Of a stretch of DNA of 64,000 nucleotides, positions 1 through 8,185 are shown piece after piece. This stretch comes from Thermoplasmata archaeon (GTDB lineage: Archaea > Thermoplasmatota > Thermoplasmata > Thermoplasmatales > Thermoplasmataceae), in assembly GCA_021806345.1 (NCBI GenBank), contig JAJZXP010000387.1, positions 26,708 through 90,707 of the forward strand, given 5' to 3'. The notes under the pieces were generated by a model that ran no database searches, was not told where the DNA came from, and was given only the letters and a program-made list of their open reading frames with translations. Numbering within the stretch: the first letter of the stretch is position 1; each line of letters begins with the position of its first letter. Both the position numbers and the translations under genes were made by a program.

Positions 1-962
1 TACATTATTGAAGTTAGGCCAAGTAGCAAAGGAGCGAAGATTATGTACGTGTGACCTGTAATCCAACCTATATCAGCAGCACACCACCATCTGTCATCTT
101 CTGAAGGGTCAAAAGCCCACTTAAGTGTGTTTGCAGCCCACACTCCATATCCGCCCGTGCTATGAACCACTCCTTTGGGCTTCCCGGTGGTACCGGAGGT
201 ATAGAGAACAAATAGAGGATCATTTGAGTCCAGCCACTCAGGTTCAACAAAAGATGACTTTTCGGATGTGATCTCGTGATACCAGTAGTCTCTCCCCTCC
301 TCCATCTCCACCTTGATATCAACATGTTTTACAACTACACACTCCTCCACGGTTGGGCAATTCTCCAGTGCTTCGTCAACAATATTTTTTAATTGGATAA
401 TTTTTCCTCCACGTCTTCCACCATCAGCAGTTATAACCATTTTTGCCTTGATGTTGTTAATTCTTTCCGACAGTGCCTGAGAACCAAATCCCGAGAAAAC
501 AACTGAAAATACCGCTCCAATTCGTGAAGCCGCCAGCACTGCAACTACAGCTTCTATAATCATCGGGAGATATATCACAACTGTATCTCCCTTTACAATT
601 CCCGAATCTCGCATGGCAAGAGCCATGGCATTTACTCTTTTCAAAAGACCATGATAAGTCACAATTTTTTCTTCTCCATTCTCGCCTACCCAGATTATAG
701 CCGCCTTGTTCCTTCTAAAATTCTTAAGGTGCCTATCCAAAGCATTGTATGAAAGATTCAGTCTGCCCCCTACAAACCATTTGTAAAACGGTTTTTTTCT
801 GTCATCAAGTACCTGATTCCATTTTAAGTGCCAGTCGAGAATGTTTGCCTGCTCATTCCAAAATTCATTTGTATTTTCAATAGAGCTTTTGTAGAATCTT
901 TCATATGTTCCTCTTTGAAATGAAAAGGAAGAATTTGTTGGCAGCGAGTGTTCTTCAGTCAT
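1..962 (-). CDS. acsA: Acetyl-CoA synthetase, N-terminal part (runs off left edge)
   Basis: AMP-forming acetyl-CoA synthetase, which activates acetate with ATP and CoA; only about the first 320 residues of a protein usually near 650 are in the window. Reading the minus strand from an ATG at 962 gives an open frame to the edge, beginning MTEEHSLPTN. The adenylate-forming P-loop YTSGTTGKPKGVVH is followed by the acetyl-CoA synthetase signature WWCAADIGWITGHTY, which separates it from general acyl-CoA ligases. The preceding segment DTVVIYLPMI and SVVFSGFG is also typical of the family. An A/T-rich box (minus-strand AAAATATGTTTAAA) lies about 20-30 bases upstream of the ATG, so a leaderless start is likely. 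Family-level assignment is firm; exact acyl preference (acetate versus propionate) cannot be decided from this half. Confidence 0.93.
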   Translation of the reverse strand, partial: MTEEHSLPTNSSFSFQRGTYERFYKSSIENTNEFWNEQANILDWHLKWNQVLDDRKKPFYKWFVGGRLNLSYNALDRHLKNFRRNKAAIIWVGENGEEKIVTYHGLLKRVNAMALAMRDSGIVKGDTVVIYLPMIIEAVVAVLAASRIGAVFSVVFSGFGSQALSERINNIKAKMVITADGGRRGGKIIQLKNIVDEALENCPTVEECVVVKHVDIKVEMEEGRDYWYHEITSEKSSFVEPEWLDSNDPLFVLYTSGTTGKPKGVVHSTGGYGVWAANTLKWAFDPSEDDRWWCAADIGWITGHTYIIFAPLLLGLTSIM

Positions 963-1057
963 CTAGAGGAATTGCTTTAAACATATTTTACGTTTTCTGG
1001 ATGTTGAATTTTTGAAAATTTATTAATAAAACTCTCAGTTCTCCGTAAGTTAATTTA

Positions 1058-1142
1058 TGCAAGGGATGGGATTCGAACCCACGAACGCCTACGCGACTGA
1101 ATCTTAAGTCCAGCACCTTTGGCCAAGCTCAGCAACCCTTGC
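1058..1142 (-). tRNA. tRNA-Leu (anticodon TAA)
   Basis: Cloverleaf on the minus strand: acceptor arm GCAAGGG pairs with CCCTTGC with discriminator A; the anticodon stem CTGGA/TTCAG encloses loop CTTAAGA (anticodon TAA, reads UUA/UUG). A long variable arm (class II, as expected for Leu) and the T-arm GTGGGTTCGAATCCCAT follow. No intron and no encoded CCA. Confidence 0.96.
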
Positions 1143-1204
1143 TTAACCCTGAAGTGATTTTAATGTAAAATATGTTTTCATTTATACATTCAATTTTCTA
1201 ATCC

Positions 1205-1213
1205 TTTTATATA
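1205..1213 (+). promoter_or_regulatory. TATA box for the 92-residue gene at 1234
   Basis: TTTTATATA lies 21-29 bases upstream of the ATG at 1234 and there is no GGTGA-type site between them, the arrangement expected for a leaderless archaeal transcript. Confidence 0.5.
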
Positions 1214-1233
1214 CGGATTATGAATAAGAGACC

Positions 1234-1512
1234 ATGGTATTTCAAGGAGGATTACCAGAAAATGGTGAAGTAGTAAATTTCGAGGTCGAAGAAGAACCTA
1301 AGTGGGTAAGAGTCAAACTTGCAGACGGTTCTGTGCTCCAAATTAAAATGGAGATTGTTGCAATTCTGAGAGGAGGAAACGATCCCAATACTGGCATGCC
1401 AATCTACATGGTGCAGGCTACAAATATTATAAGAATGAATCAGGTTCCAAAGGAACTGATTAAAAAAGACAATAAATCAGAAAAGAACACAAATGGTAAC
1501 CTTTACAGATGA
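1234..1512 (+). CDS. Conserved small hypothetical protein (92 aa)
   Basis: Soluble protein of unknown function. It has an acidic N-terminal third (EVEEEPKWVRVKLADG), a beta-rich middle (VLQIKMEIVAILRGG) and a lysine-rich, low-complexity tail. There is no cysteine and no recognisable catalytic motif. The ATG at 1234 sits an appropriate distance after a TATA box. Its last codons overlap the ATG of the Lrp-type regulator at 1493 by 20 bases, so the two are co-transcribed and probably translationally coupled. The beta-rich, charged core would suit a small nucleic-acid- or protein-binding adaptor, but this is a guess. Confidence 0.75.
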   Translation: MVFQGGLPENGEVVNFEVEEEPKWVRVKLADGSVLQIKMEIVAILRGGNDPNTGMPIYMVQATNIIRMNQVPKELIKKDNKSEKNTNGNLYR

Positions 1513-1915
1513 TAAAAAATCGGAAATAGACGCCCTTGATGAAAAAATACTTGAGATGCTGAGACTAAATAGTCGTTTTACAAACAATGCCATAGCTTCA
1601 GTGTTAAAGGTATCTGAGGGAACCATTCGAAGGAGGATCAGAATTCTCCAGGAAAAGAAAGTGATCAAAAGGTTTACCATTGAGACAAAAGACCAAAAGG
1701 AAGCGATAGTTCTCTTGAAGTACGATTTCAATATGAAAAGGGAAATCATGGAGACAATCTCAAAGGTATCAGGGGGAATTTATGAAGTTTCAGGTAAATC
1801 GGACCTCGCAATTGTAATTCCATACCGTTCACTTGTTGAGTTGAACGAGATAATTGATAATATAAGGGATATAAAGGGAATAAAAAATTCGGAAACCATG
1901 ATCAGGTTAAAGTGA
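1493..1915 (+). CDS. Lrp/AsnC-family transcriptional regulator
   Basis: DNA-binding regulator of the feast/famine family, 140 residues, a usual size. Residues about 10-60 form the winged helix-turn-helix (IDALDEKILEML, then VSEGTIRRRIRILQEKKVIKRF, the recognition helix being around GTIRRRI). Residues about 65-140 form the ligand-sensing RAM/ACT-like domain with the alternating pattern YEVSGKSDLAIVIPY. It starts inside the end of the upstream 92-residue gene, so it has no separate promoter. Its target cannot be read from context; the nearest downstream genes are Alba and isoprenoid synthesis. Confidence 0.88.
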   Translation: MVTFTDDKKSEIDALDEKILEMLRLNSRFTNNAIASVLKVSEGTIRRRIRILQEKKVIKRFTIETKDQKEAIVLLKYDFNMKREIMETISKVSGGIYEVSGKSDLAIVIPYRSLVELNEIIDNIRDIKGIKNSETMIRLK

Positions 1916-2223
1916 TTTTTAAGGAAATTTACGAAAGGGTATTAATCAGATTTAGTCCAATACCCTGTTTTAACACTTGATCTTCCGAGCAGAAAGCCCA
2001 CTCCATCATGAAGGGATGAATGCGAAATATTAATATGCCGGAAAAAATATCCAAAAGAATACCACAGGGCATGTGGGAATTTAAGCCTGATAGGCTCATA
2101 AAAGAGTGGGGATACCAGCATCGGTGTTCTTTCCGAAACCATTTGAACGAGAGAACGTGTACCGATGAAATGGAAACCTTATTCTTCAAAGGTGGGTGGA
2201 TGTCAGGAAACAAGTGATTTACT
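1916..2223. other. 308-base gap with only doubtful small reading frames
   Basis: Between the Lrp gene and Alba there is no convincing gene. The plus strand holds a 65-codon frame (2020-2217) beginning MRNINMPEKISKRIPQG, and the minus strand a 104-codon frame; neither resembles a known family and they overlap each other. The first bases after the Lrp stop (TTTTTAAGG) could be a T-rich terminator. The plus frame ends six bases before the Alba ATG. I looked for 5S, SRP and RNase P RNA core motifs here and saw none. Confidence 0.5.
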
Positions 2224-2496
2224 ATGTCAGAAGAAAACAACATAATCTACGTGGGAAAAAAACCGACAATGAATTACGTTTTGGCAATTGTTACGCAATT
2301 TAATAACAATGTTGATAAAATAGTTATTAAAGCAAGGGGTAAATCCATTAGCAAAGCGGTGGACATTGCAGAAATTACAAAAAACAAGTTCATTCTAGCT
2401 GCAAAGTATTCGAAAATTAACATTGAAACTGAAAAAGTTCAAGGGGAAAGAGGAGAGTCAAACGTATCCTCAATCGAGATAACTCTTTCAAAGTAA
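2224..2496 (+). CDS. alba: Alba chromatin / RNA-binding protein
   Basis: Small basic nucleic-acid-binding protein of archaeal chromatin, also known to bind RNA; works as a dimer. At 90 residues it is the family length. Near the N-terminus YVGKKPTMNYV carries the paired lysines that contact DNA and are the acetylation site in Sulfolobus Alba. The central signature IVIKARGKSISKAVD and the C-terminal strand SSIEITLSK are near-diagnostic. It is followed by a T-rich stretch that would serve as terminator. Confidence 0.97.
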   Translation: MSEENNIIYVGKKPTMNYVLAIVTQFNNNVDKIVIKARGKSISKAVDIAEITKNKFILAAKYSKINIETEKVQGERGESNVSSIEITLSK

Positions 2497-2531
2497 TTTT
2501 TTATTAATTCTTATCAAAGTTTTTCTTAAAA
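2497..2531 (+). terminator. T-rich terminator after Alba
   Basis: Directly after the Alba stop are several T runs (TTTTTTATTAATTC, then GTTTTTCTT). Archaeal RNA polymerase stops at oligo-T tracts without needing a hairpin. The next gene has its own A/T-rich promoter-like segment. Confidence 0.4.
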
Positions 2532-2571
2532 AACTTAAATTGCTATCCTGCCATTCAGACCTGTTGATTTA

Positions 2572-3552
2572 ATGTCGGAAGTTCTCAAAATTAGCGTTGA
2601 CCTCACGGGCAGACTGGAGAAAATCAATAGAAGACTTTTACAGGTCATAGAATCTGATAATGTTCATCTAACTGAAATGGCAGATTACACAGTCTCGTCC
2701 GGTGGTAAGAGGCTCAGACCATTAATTGTATTACTTGTATATGAATTAAACACCAACGAATCATTGGAAAGAGCATTAAATCTTGCCGTAGCTTATGAAG
2801 TGATGCACACTGCAAGTTTAATTCACGATGATATTATCGATGAGGCACAGGAAAGGAGAGGAATGCCAAGCTTGCACAGAAAATTTGGCATGAATGACGC
2901 CATAGTTACGGGGGACTACCTATTCTCTGTCGCCTACAGACTTGGGGCAAATTATGGCAGTGAAGTTTCTGATGTTGTTGCAACTGCCGCCAGAAAACTT
3001 GCAGAGGGGCAGATAGAAGAGTCTGTGAATCTTGGCAATTTCGATCTCGATGAAGAAACATATTTTAGGATCATTTCAAATAAGACTGCCTATTTCTTTG
3101 GGGCGGGTGCGAAGACTGCGGCAATGATTGCAGGGTCGACTCAGGACGAGATAAGTAATATGTTTGACTTTGCGTATAACGTGGGCATGGCTTTCCAGAT
3201 AGCAGACGATATCCTGGATATTGTTGGCAAGGAAGAATATACCGGTAAGCCGCCTTTTACTGATATAAAGCACAGTGCGCTCACTCTTCCAATAATTTAT
3301 GCGCTGAAGAATGCTAAAGTTTCAGAAAAAGAACTCATAAAGGATCTTCTTGAGGGTAGGAAATCAGATGCAAAATCAATAGAGTCTGTGAAAGAGATTT
3401 TAATAAATACAGGTGCAGTTGATTATTGCGTTAAGAAGGCAGAAATGTTTATAGACAGGGCAATTGAATCGGAAAGATCCGCAAAGATGTCGCCAAATCT
3501 TCAAACACTATTCGAAATAGCTTACAGCGTGGTAACCAGGATTAGGATTTAG
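2572..3552 (+). CDS. Geranylgeranyl / polyprenyl diphosphate synthase
   Basis: Trans-prenyltransferase that condenses isopentenyl diphosphate with allylic diphosphates; in archaea it supplies C20 chains for ether lipids. 326 residues, standard length. First Asp-rich motif LIHDDIIDE (residues about 84-92) with GGKRLRP upstream that binds diphosphate; second Asp-rich motif FQIADDILDI with GKPPFTDIKH. The two residues upstream of the first motif region (MHTASLIHDD) are small, consistent with a C20 or longer product, but chain length is not certain. The stop abuts the ATG of the ArsA/Get3 gene, so they form an operon. Confidence 0.93.
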   Translation: MSEVLKISVDLTGRLEKINRRLLQVIESDNVHLTEMADYTVSSGGKRLRPLIVLLVYELNTNESLERALNLAVAYEVMHTASLIHDDIIDEAQERRGMPSLHRKFGMNDAIVTGDYLFSVAYRLGANYGSEVSDVVATAARKLAEGQIEESVNLGNFDLDEETYFRIISNKTAYFFGAGAKTAAMIAGSTQDEISNMFDFAYNVGMAFQIADDILDIVGKEEYTGKPPFTDIKHSALTLPIIYALKNAKVSEKELIKDLLEGRKSDAKSIESVKEILINTGAVDYCVKKAEMFIDRAIESERSAKMSPNLQTLFEIAYSVVTRIRI

Positions 3553-4716
3553 ATGACAAGAATTTTGTTATTCACAGGAAAAGGAGGTGTAGGCAAAACA
3601 AGTGTTTCTGCTGCTACAGGATTAAGATGCGCTAATCTTGGCATGAAAACAATAGTTATATCAACAGACCCTGCACATAGCCTCAGAGACGCGTTTCAGG
3701 CCGAGATTGGAAATGAACCCGTAGAGATTATGAAGAATCTGTACCTACAGGAGATAAGCGTTACTGAGGCAATCAAGAAGTACTGGGATAATTTGAAGTT
3801 ATACTTAACTGCACTGATGCGTTCTCAGGGGGTCGAAGGAATCGCGGCAGAAGAAATAGCCACTTTGCCAGGTTTTGATGAAGCCTCACAGTTGCTGTAT
3901 ATCCGACAGTATTTTATTGAAGGCGAATACGATGTGATAATTATGGACACTGCTCCAACGGGAGAATCGCTTAAACTACTGTCATTTCCAGAGGCTTTTT
4001 CCTGGTATATGGAAAGAATTTTTCCAATAAGTAGAAAGACTGCCAAGTTGATCAGACCTCTAATCAAGCCGTTCCTTGGCGTCCCCATTCCGGACGATAA
4101 GGTTTTTGGAAGCATTGAACAGTTATATTCACAAATGGGTGAAGTCAAGAATATTTTATCAGACCCTGAAACTACAACAATAAGGCTCGTTTGTAATCCC
4201 GACAGAATGTCATTTAACGAAACAAAGCGAGCGTACACCTATCTTCTAATGTACGGATATTTTGTTGATGCGCTGATTGTTAACAAGATATATGCTGAAG
4301 ATACCGGCAATTTTTTGAAAAAATGGAGAAAGTCCCAATTGGAAATTTTAGGGGAAATCAATGATGCATTTGGAGATGTTCCCGTTTTGAAAATACCAAT
4401 GAGCGCTAACGAACCCACTGGGGTAAAACTGCTGGAGGAACTTGGTGACACTTTATATAATGGAAAAGATCCAATCGAATTCATGGTAAAAAGTGAACCC
4501 CCCGTAAAATTCCTGAGTGTTGAAAAAGGAAAATATATAAGTATCAAAGTACCGTTTGCAAACAAGAAAAATACAGATTTACACAACAGGGGAGGGGAGT
4601 TGGTTGTCCAGGTCGATAACTGGAGAAGAGTATTCTTCCTGCCACAATCTATGAGCGACATGTCTCCAGTAAGCGCAGAATTTAATAACGGGCATTTGAT
4701 AATTGAGATGAAGTAA
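3553..4716 (+). CDS. ArsA/Get3-type ATPase with C-terminal Hsp20-like domain
   Basis: Dimeric deviant-Walker ATPase of the arsenite-pump/Get3 family. The P-loop GKGGVGKTS is at residues 9-17, switch I STDPAHSLRDAF at about 38-49, and switch II MDTAPTGESLKLL at about 133-145. After the ATPase core (to about residue 300), residues about 317-387 form the beta-rich Hsp20-like tail found in archaeal and chloroplast ArsA relatives, ending in a short strand HLIIEMK. No arsenite-binding cysteine triad or ArsB is visible, so a Get3-like role in handling tail-anchored membrane proteins is more likely than arsenic export. It follows the prenyl synthase with no gap and is followed after one base by a 67-residue gene. 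Confidence 0.9.
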   Translation: MTRILLFTGKGGVGKTSVSAATGLRCANLGMKTIVISTDPAHSLRDAFQAEIGNEPVEIMKNLYLQEISVTEAIKKYWDNLKLYLTALMRSQGVEGIAAEEIATLPGFDEASQLLYIRQYFIEGEYDVIIMDTAPTGESLKLLSFPEAFSWYMERIFPISRKTAKLIRPLIKPFLGVPIPDDKVFGSIEQLYSQMGEVKNILSDPETTTIRLVCNPDRMSFNETKRAYTYLLMYGYFVDALIVNKIYAEDTGNFLKKWRKSQLEILGEINDAFGDVPVLKIPMSANEPTGVKLLEELGDTLYNGKDPIEFMVKSEPPVKFLSVEKGKYISIKVPFANKKNTDLHNRGGELVVQVDNWRRVFFLPQSMSDMSPVSAEFNNGHLIIEMK

Positions 4717-4717
4717 A

Positions 4718-4921
4718 ATGGTTGAAAAATCTATCGGAAAGAAAAATGGTAAATTCCATCTGGAAGTGGATATTGAGCTGCCTGAACTGAAGGAGTCAGC
4801 TGTGGATTTTGTGTCCATTTTAAAATCAGCAGCTGAAGAGGTCGTCGAAACAGGGAAAAAAATATTGACAAAAATAGATGGCACATCTGAAAAGGAAATA
4901 AAGAAGATCAAAATAAAATAA
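4718..4921 (+). CDS. Small protein coupled to ArsA/Get3 (67 aa)
   Basis: No family recognised. The 67 residues are lysine- and glutamate-rich with a beta-like start (KFHLEVDIELPEL), a helix (FVSILKSAAEEVVETGKKIL) and a basic tail (KEIKKIKIK). It begins one base after the ArsA stop, so it is translated from the same message. The ATG at 4718 is the only sensible start. The position suggests an accessory subunit or a regulator of the ATPase, but that is inference from position alone. Confidence 0.65.
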   Translation: MVEKSIGKKNGKFHLEVDIELPELKESAVDFVSILKSAAEEVVETGKKILTKIDGTSEKEIKKIKIK

Positions 4922-4972
4922 AGTCTTTAAAAAACACCACTACCGCTAATAAGGACGAATCAATTTCCAGAA

Positions 4973-6514
4973 ATGGCAGACGTTCAAAAGACTAAAGAAG
5001 ATGTTTTTAGCAGACTTGGGCTTGAAGATAAAAACTCAGGTACATATACAGACAGGTGGGAAAATTTTCAATCCAAAGACAGCATTAAAGTCACAAGTCC
5101 AATAGACGGTTCCTATCTTTGTGAAGTATCTATAACATCAGAATCCAACTATGAAAAGGCTGTGGAAAAACTGGCAAAAGCTTTTGAGGAATGGCGTGAA
5201 ATTCCAGCTCCAAAGAGATCTGCTCTGATACACAAAATTTCTGATGGACTCGTTAAGTATAAGGCGGATTTAGGTAAAATTGTGAGTTTGGAAGTGGGAA
5301 AAACAACAGTTGAAGGACAGGGGGAAGTCCAGGAGATGATAGATGTGGGCTATTATGCAACTGGACTTGGGAGGCAGGTTTATGGAAATACCATTGCAAG
5401 TGAACGAGAAGATCACGTTCTGTACGAGAAATTCCAGCCATTAGGTATTGTTGGAATAATCACTGCATTCAATTTCCCATCTGCGGTATGGTCATGGAAT
5501 TCATTCATTGCTGCAACAGTTGGAGACACTGTATTGTGGAAACCTTCCTCCAAGGCCGCACTGACATCTGTGGCTGTAATAAAAATAATTCAAGAAATTG
5601 TGGAAAAAGAGGGAGTTCCTAATGTTTTCTCCCTTATAAATGGAAGAGGATCCCAGATAGGAGATAAGCTGGCAAGGGACAAGAGAATACCTCTGGTATC
5701 ATTCACAGGATCTGTGAAAACCGGAAGACACATCTCGACAACGGTATCTGAGAGATTTGGAAAAGCTATACTCGAGTTGGGTGGAAATAACTGCGCCATT
5801 GTAAGCGAAAAAAGCGATATGGAAATTGCACTGAAAGGGGTTGGTTTTGGGGCTCTTGCGACCGCGGGACAGAGATGCACAAGCACAAGAAGAACTATAA
5901 TCAATGAGAAAATCTATTCTGTTTTTACTGAGAGACTGAAGAACGCATATTCGAAGGTGAAGGTAGGCAATCCACTTGAGGATGGAGTTTTGGTTGGACC
6001 ACTGATAGATAGAACCGCAGTTGAAACCTTCGAAAAGGCAGTTAAAAAAGCAATTGAACAGGGAGGGAAACTGCTTTATGGAGGAAAAGCAATGGAAAAG
6101 GAAAATGGCGGATATTATGTTGAGCCTACAATAATAGAAGCAAATTCGGAAATGGAAATTACAAAGGAAGAAACCTTCGCACCTATTTTGTATACGTTCA
6201 AATATTCTAAACTGGATGAAGCGATGAAAATACATAATTCCGTCCCTCAGGGGCTTTCCTCAGCTATATTCACAACCGATTTGCGAGAAGAAGAATTCTT
6301 CCTTTCAGCAAAAGGGTCTGACTGCGGAATAGCAAATGTCAACACAAGTACTGCTGGCGCTGAAATTGGAGGTGCATTCGGCGGTGAAAAAGAGACAGGA
6401 GGAGGCAGAGAAAGCGGAAGTGATTCTTGGAAGGCCTACACACGAAGAATCACGATAACCAAGAATTATGGAAACAAGCTTCCTTTGTCGCAGGGAGTTA
6501 AATTTGATCTTTAA
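4973..6514 (+). CDS. ALDH7 (antiquitin)-type aldehyde dehydrogenase
   Basis: NAD(P)-dependent aldehyde dehydrogenase, 513 residues. Catalytic Cys302 in GQRCTSTRR, general-base Glu268 in LELGGNN, and Asn167 in FNFP are all present. GNTIASERE (about 138-146), SAVWSWN and the GGNNC form place it in the ALDH7 clade, whose characterised members oxidise alpha-aminoadipate semialdehyde. Substrate here is unknown; lysine breakdown or another amino-acid-derived aldehyde is plausible given the amino-acid permease next downstream. A TATA-like stretch TCTTTAAAAAAC lies upstream. The non-phosphorylative Entner-Doudoroff glyceraldehyde dehydrogenases of Thermoplasmatales are a different ALDH group, so that role is less likely. 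Confidence 0.88.
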   Translation: MADVQKTKEDVFSRLGLEDKNSGTYTDRWENFQSKDSIKVTSPIDGSYLCEVSITSESNYEKAVEKLAKAFEEWREIPAPKRSALIHKISDGLVKYKADLGKIVSLEVGKTTVEGQGEVQEMIDVGYYATGLGRQVYGNTIASEREDHVLYEKFQPLGIVGIITAFNFPSAVWSWNSFIAATVGDTVLWKPSSKAALTSVAVIKIIQEIVEKEGVPNVFSLINGRGSQIGDKLARDKRIPLVSFTGSVKTGRHISTTVSERFGKAILELGGNNCAIVSEKSDMEIALKGVGFGALATAGQRCTSTRRTIINEKIYSVFTERLKNAYSKVKVGNPLEDGVLVGPLIDRTAVETFEKAVKKAIEQGGKLLYGGKAMEKENGGYYVEPTIIEANSEMEITKEETFAPILYTFKYSKLDEAMKIHNSVPQGLSSAIFTTDLREEEFFLSAKGSDCGIANVNTSTAGAEIGGAFGGEKETGGGRESGSDSWKAYTRRITITKNYGNKLPLSQGVKFDL

Positions 6515-6609
6515 CACCAAAGAGAAAAATAAATTTAAACCACATTATTTAAAATAATTAGTGCATGCATGATAGTGTTTCTATCTACGTTCAAATTATA
6601 TTTAAAATT

Positions 6610-6625
6610 AAATAAATATTTATTT
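6610..6625. repeat. 16-base perfect A/T palindrome
   Basis: AAATAAATATTTATTT is its own reverse complement and lies in the A/T-rich spacer upstream of the permease gene. It may be an operator or simply promoter-like DNA; base composition makes chance occurrence likely. Confidence 0.35.
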
Positions 6626-6681
6626 TTATGGAAATTGCTGAATCAATTCTTCATTCATCATATAAAAGTGTTTTGAGTACC

Positions 6682-6692
6682 ACTTAAATAAG
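6682..6692 (+). promoter_or_regulatory. TATA box for the APC permease
   Basis: ACTTAAATAAG is 19-29 bases upstream of the ATG at 6711 with no ribosome-binding site between, consistent with a leaderless transcript. Confidence 0.5.
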
Positions 6693-6710
6693 ATAATCGG
6701 TTAACTAAAT

Positions 6711-8183
6711 ATGGTAGACGCAAATCAAAATGAAGACTCAACCGATCAGCCTAAACTTCAAAAGGGTTCAGTCGGAACTTGGCAGTCTGCTTTCTACTCG
6801 CTTGCTCAGGTCGGCCCTGCGGCTGACATAGCTATTTTGCTTGTTGGAACATTTAAAGACGCTAAGTTATATTCAGTTACCGCAATAATCGTTGCCTGGC
6901 TGATTTATGGATTATGGATGGTTACTCCATACGAATTCTCAAAGTTAAGATCAAACGCAGGAGGATATTATGCATATTCTGCAGCAGCGACAGGCTCGGG
7001 GTTTTACGGTCCTGCGACTGCATTCTCATGGCTTTACGAAAATATTACTTCATCTGCATTCGCAGTTTTGGGAATTTCATCTTTTCTGTTTCTTTTATCG
7101 TCAGAGATTTCCTCTTTAAGATATTTATGGGTTATCTTTGCTATTGGGATGATTATTTATATCACTGCAATTCCGTATTTGGGCATAAGACCATCAGTGC
7201 AATATACACTTATTACCGGTTTCCTGGAAGTCATGTTTCTATTTGTTGCATCAATAATTATTATAATTGAAGTTGGTCCAGGCAATTCCTTTGCTCCATT
7301 TGAACTCCCAGTTAACATTCTACCCGTGTTTTTTCTCTCAATGATTTTTGCAATAAGCGATTTCACCGGAATCGGGATATCTACAACCGTTTCGGAGGAG
7401 GTGGATGAACCAAAGAAAAAGATCAAAAATTCGCTACTTTTGTCATATCTCTTCTCTGGATTAGCACTGATTCCTGCAGCTTATGCATTGACAGTGGGAT
7501 TCGGGGTATCAAAAATAGGAAATTTCGCAACTACAAGTGATCCAGGTTTGTATGTTTTCATGAAATATCTTGGTCCAATAGGAGGTATCTTACTGGTAAT
7601 CTTCACCATTAACAGTTATCTCTCAAATGGAGTGGCAAAGACGAATGCAGTTAGCAGAGTATGGTTCTCTGCAAGCAGGGACAAAGTAATATTTCCACCA
7701 TCATTTTCCGAGATACATCCAAAATATAAGAGTCCGTTCAAATCCATAAGAGCCTATATGATTATAATGATCTTTATAAATCTCTTATTTGGCGTCGTGT
7801 TTGGCCCGCAAACGGGAGCTTTAATTCTCCTAACTGGATCAGGAATAGGAATTATCTTTACACACATCTATTCAAATATTAGCTTAACACTATTTACCAG
7901 AAATCAGAAAGTCTTCAGGCTGCTTTGGCACGGTATTATACCAACGCTCTCCACTTTAATAGCAATTGTTGTCGTATTTTACACGGTTGAACAGGATATT
8001 CTGGCACAATATATTTCCCCTAGTTTGGATAATTTTGCCTATTCTGTTTCGGCCGTTTTCGGTGTAATTTGGTCCGTAGTTTTTGCGCTCTATATCTCAC
8101 ATTACTATGTAACGAGAAAGCCTAAAGTTGCAAAAAATGCTGGAACATATGATGCTGATAATATAGAGATTAGATGGAATTGA
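6711..8183 (+). CDS. APC-family amino acid permease
   Basis: Twelve-helix cation-coupled amino-acid transporter, 490 residues. The N-terminal cytoplasmic tail (about 30 residues, acidic) precedes helices starting GTWQSAFYSLAQVGPAADIAIL, and the unwound-helix region includes the conserved SNAGGYYAYS and SAFAVLGISSF. TTVSEEVDEPKKKIKNS is the cytoplasmic loop with the P-K-K motif conserved in the superfamily. Substrate cannot be assigned. It lies just after an aldehyde dehydrogenase, suggesting uptake of an amino acid whose degradation yields an aldehyde (inference). Its stop is two bases from the stop of the convergent ABC permease gene. Confidence 0.87.
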   Translation: MVDANQNEDSTDQPKLQKGSVGTWQSAFYSLAQVGPAADIAILLVGTFKDAKLYSVTAIIVAWLIYGLWMVTPYEFSKLRSNAGGYYAYSAAATGSGFYGPATAFSWLYENITSSAFAVLGISSFLFLLSSEISSLRYLWVIFAIGMIIYITAIPYLGIRPSVQYTLITGFLEVMFLFVASIIIIIEVGPGNSFAPFELPVNILPVFFLSMIFAISDFTGIGISTTVSEEVDEPKKKIKNSLLLSYLFSGLALIPAAYALTVGFGVSKIGNFATTSDPGLYVFMKYLGPIGGILLVIFTINSYLSNGVAKTNAVSRVWFSASRDKVIFPPSFSEIHPKYKSPFKSIRAYMIIMIFINLLFGVVFGPQTGALILLTGSGIGIIFTHIYSNISLTLFTRNQKVFRLLWHGIIPTLSTLIAIVVVFYTVEQDILAQYISPSLDNFAYSVSAVFGVIWSVVFALYISHYYVTRKPKVAKNAGTYDADNIEIRWN

Positions 8184-8185
8184 GT

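Noticed and set aside
2020..2217. 65-codon frame upstream of Alba as a firm gene
   Set aside because: No family match and a competing frame on the other strand; kept only as a note in the spacer entry.
3553..4716. Arsenite-resistance role for the ArsA-like ATPase
   Set aside because: No ArsB, ArsR or arsenite-binding cysteines seen nearby; the Get3-like form is more likely.
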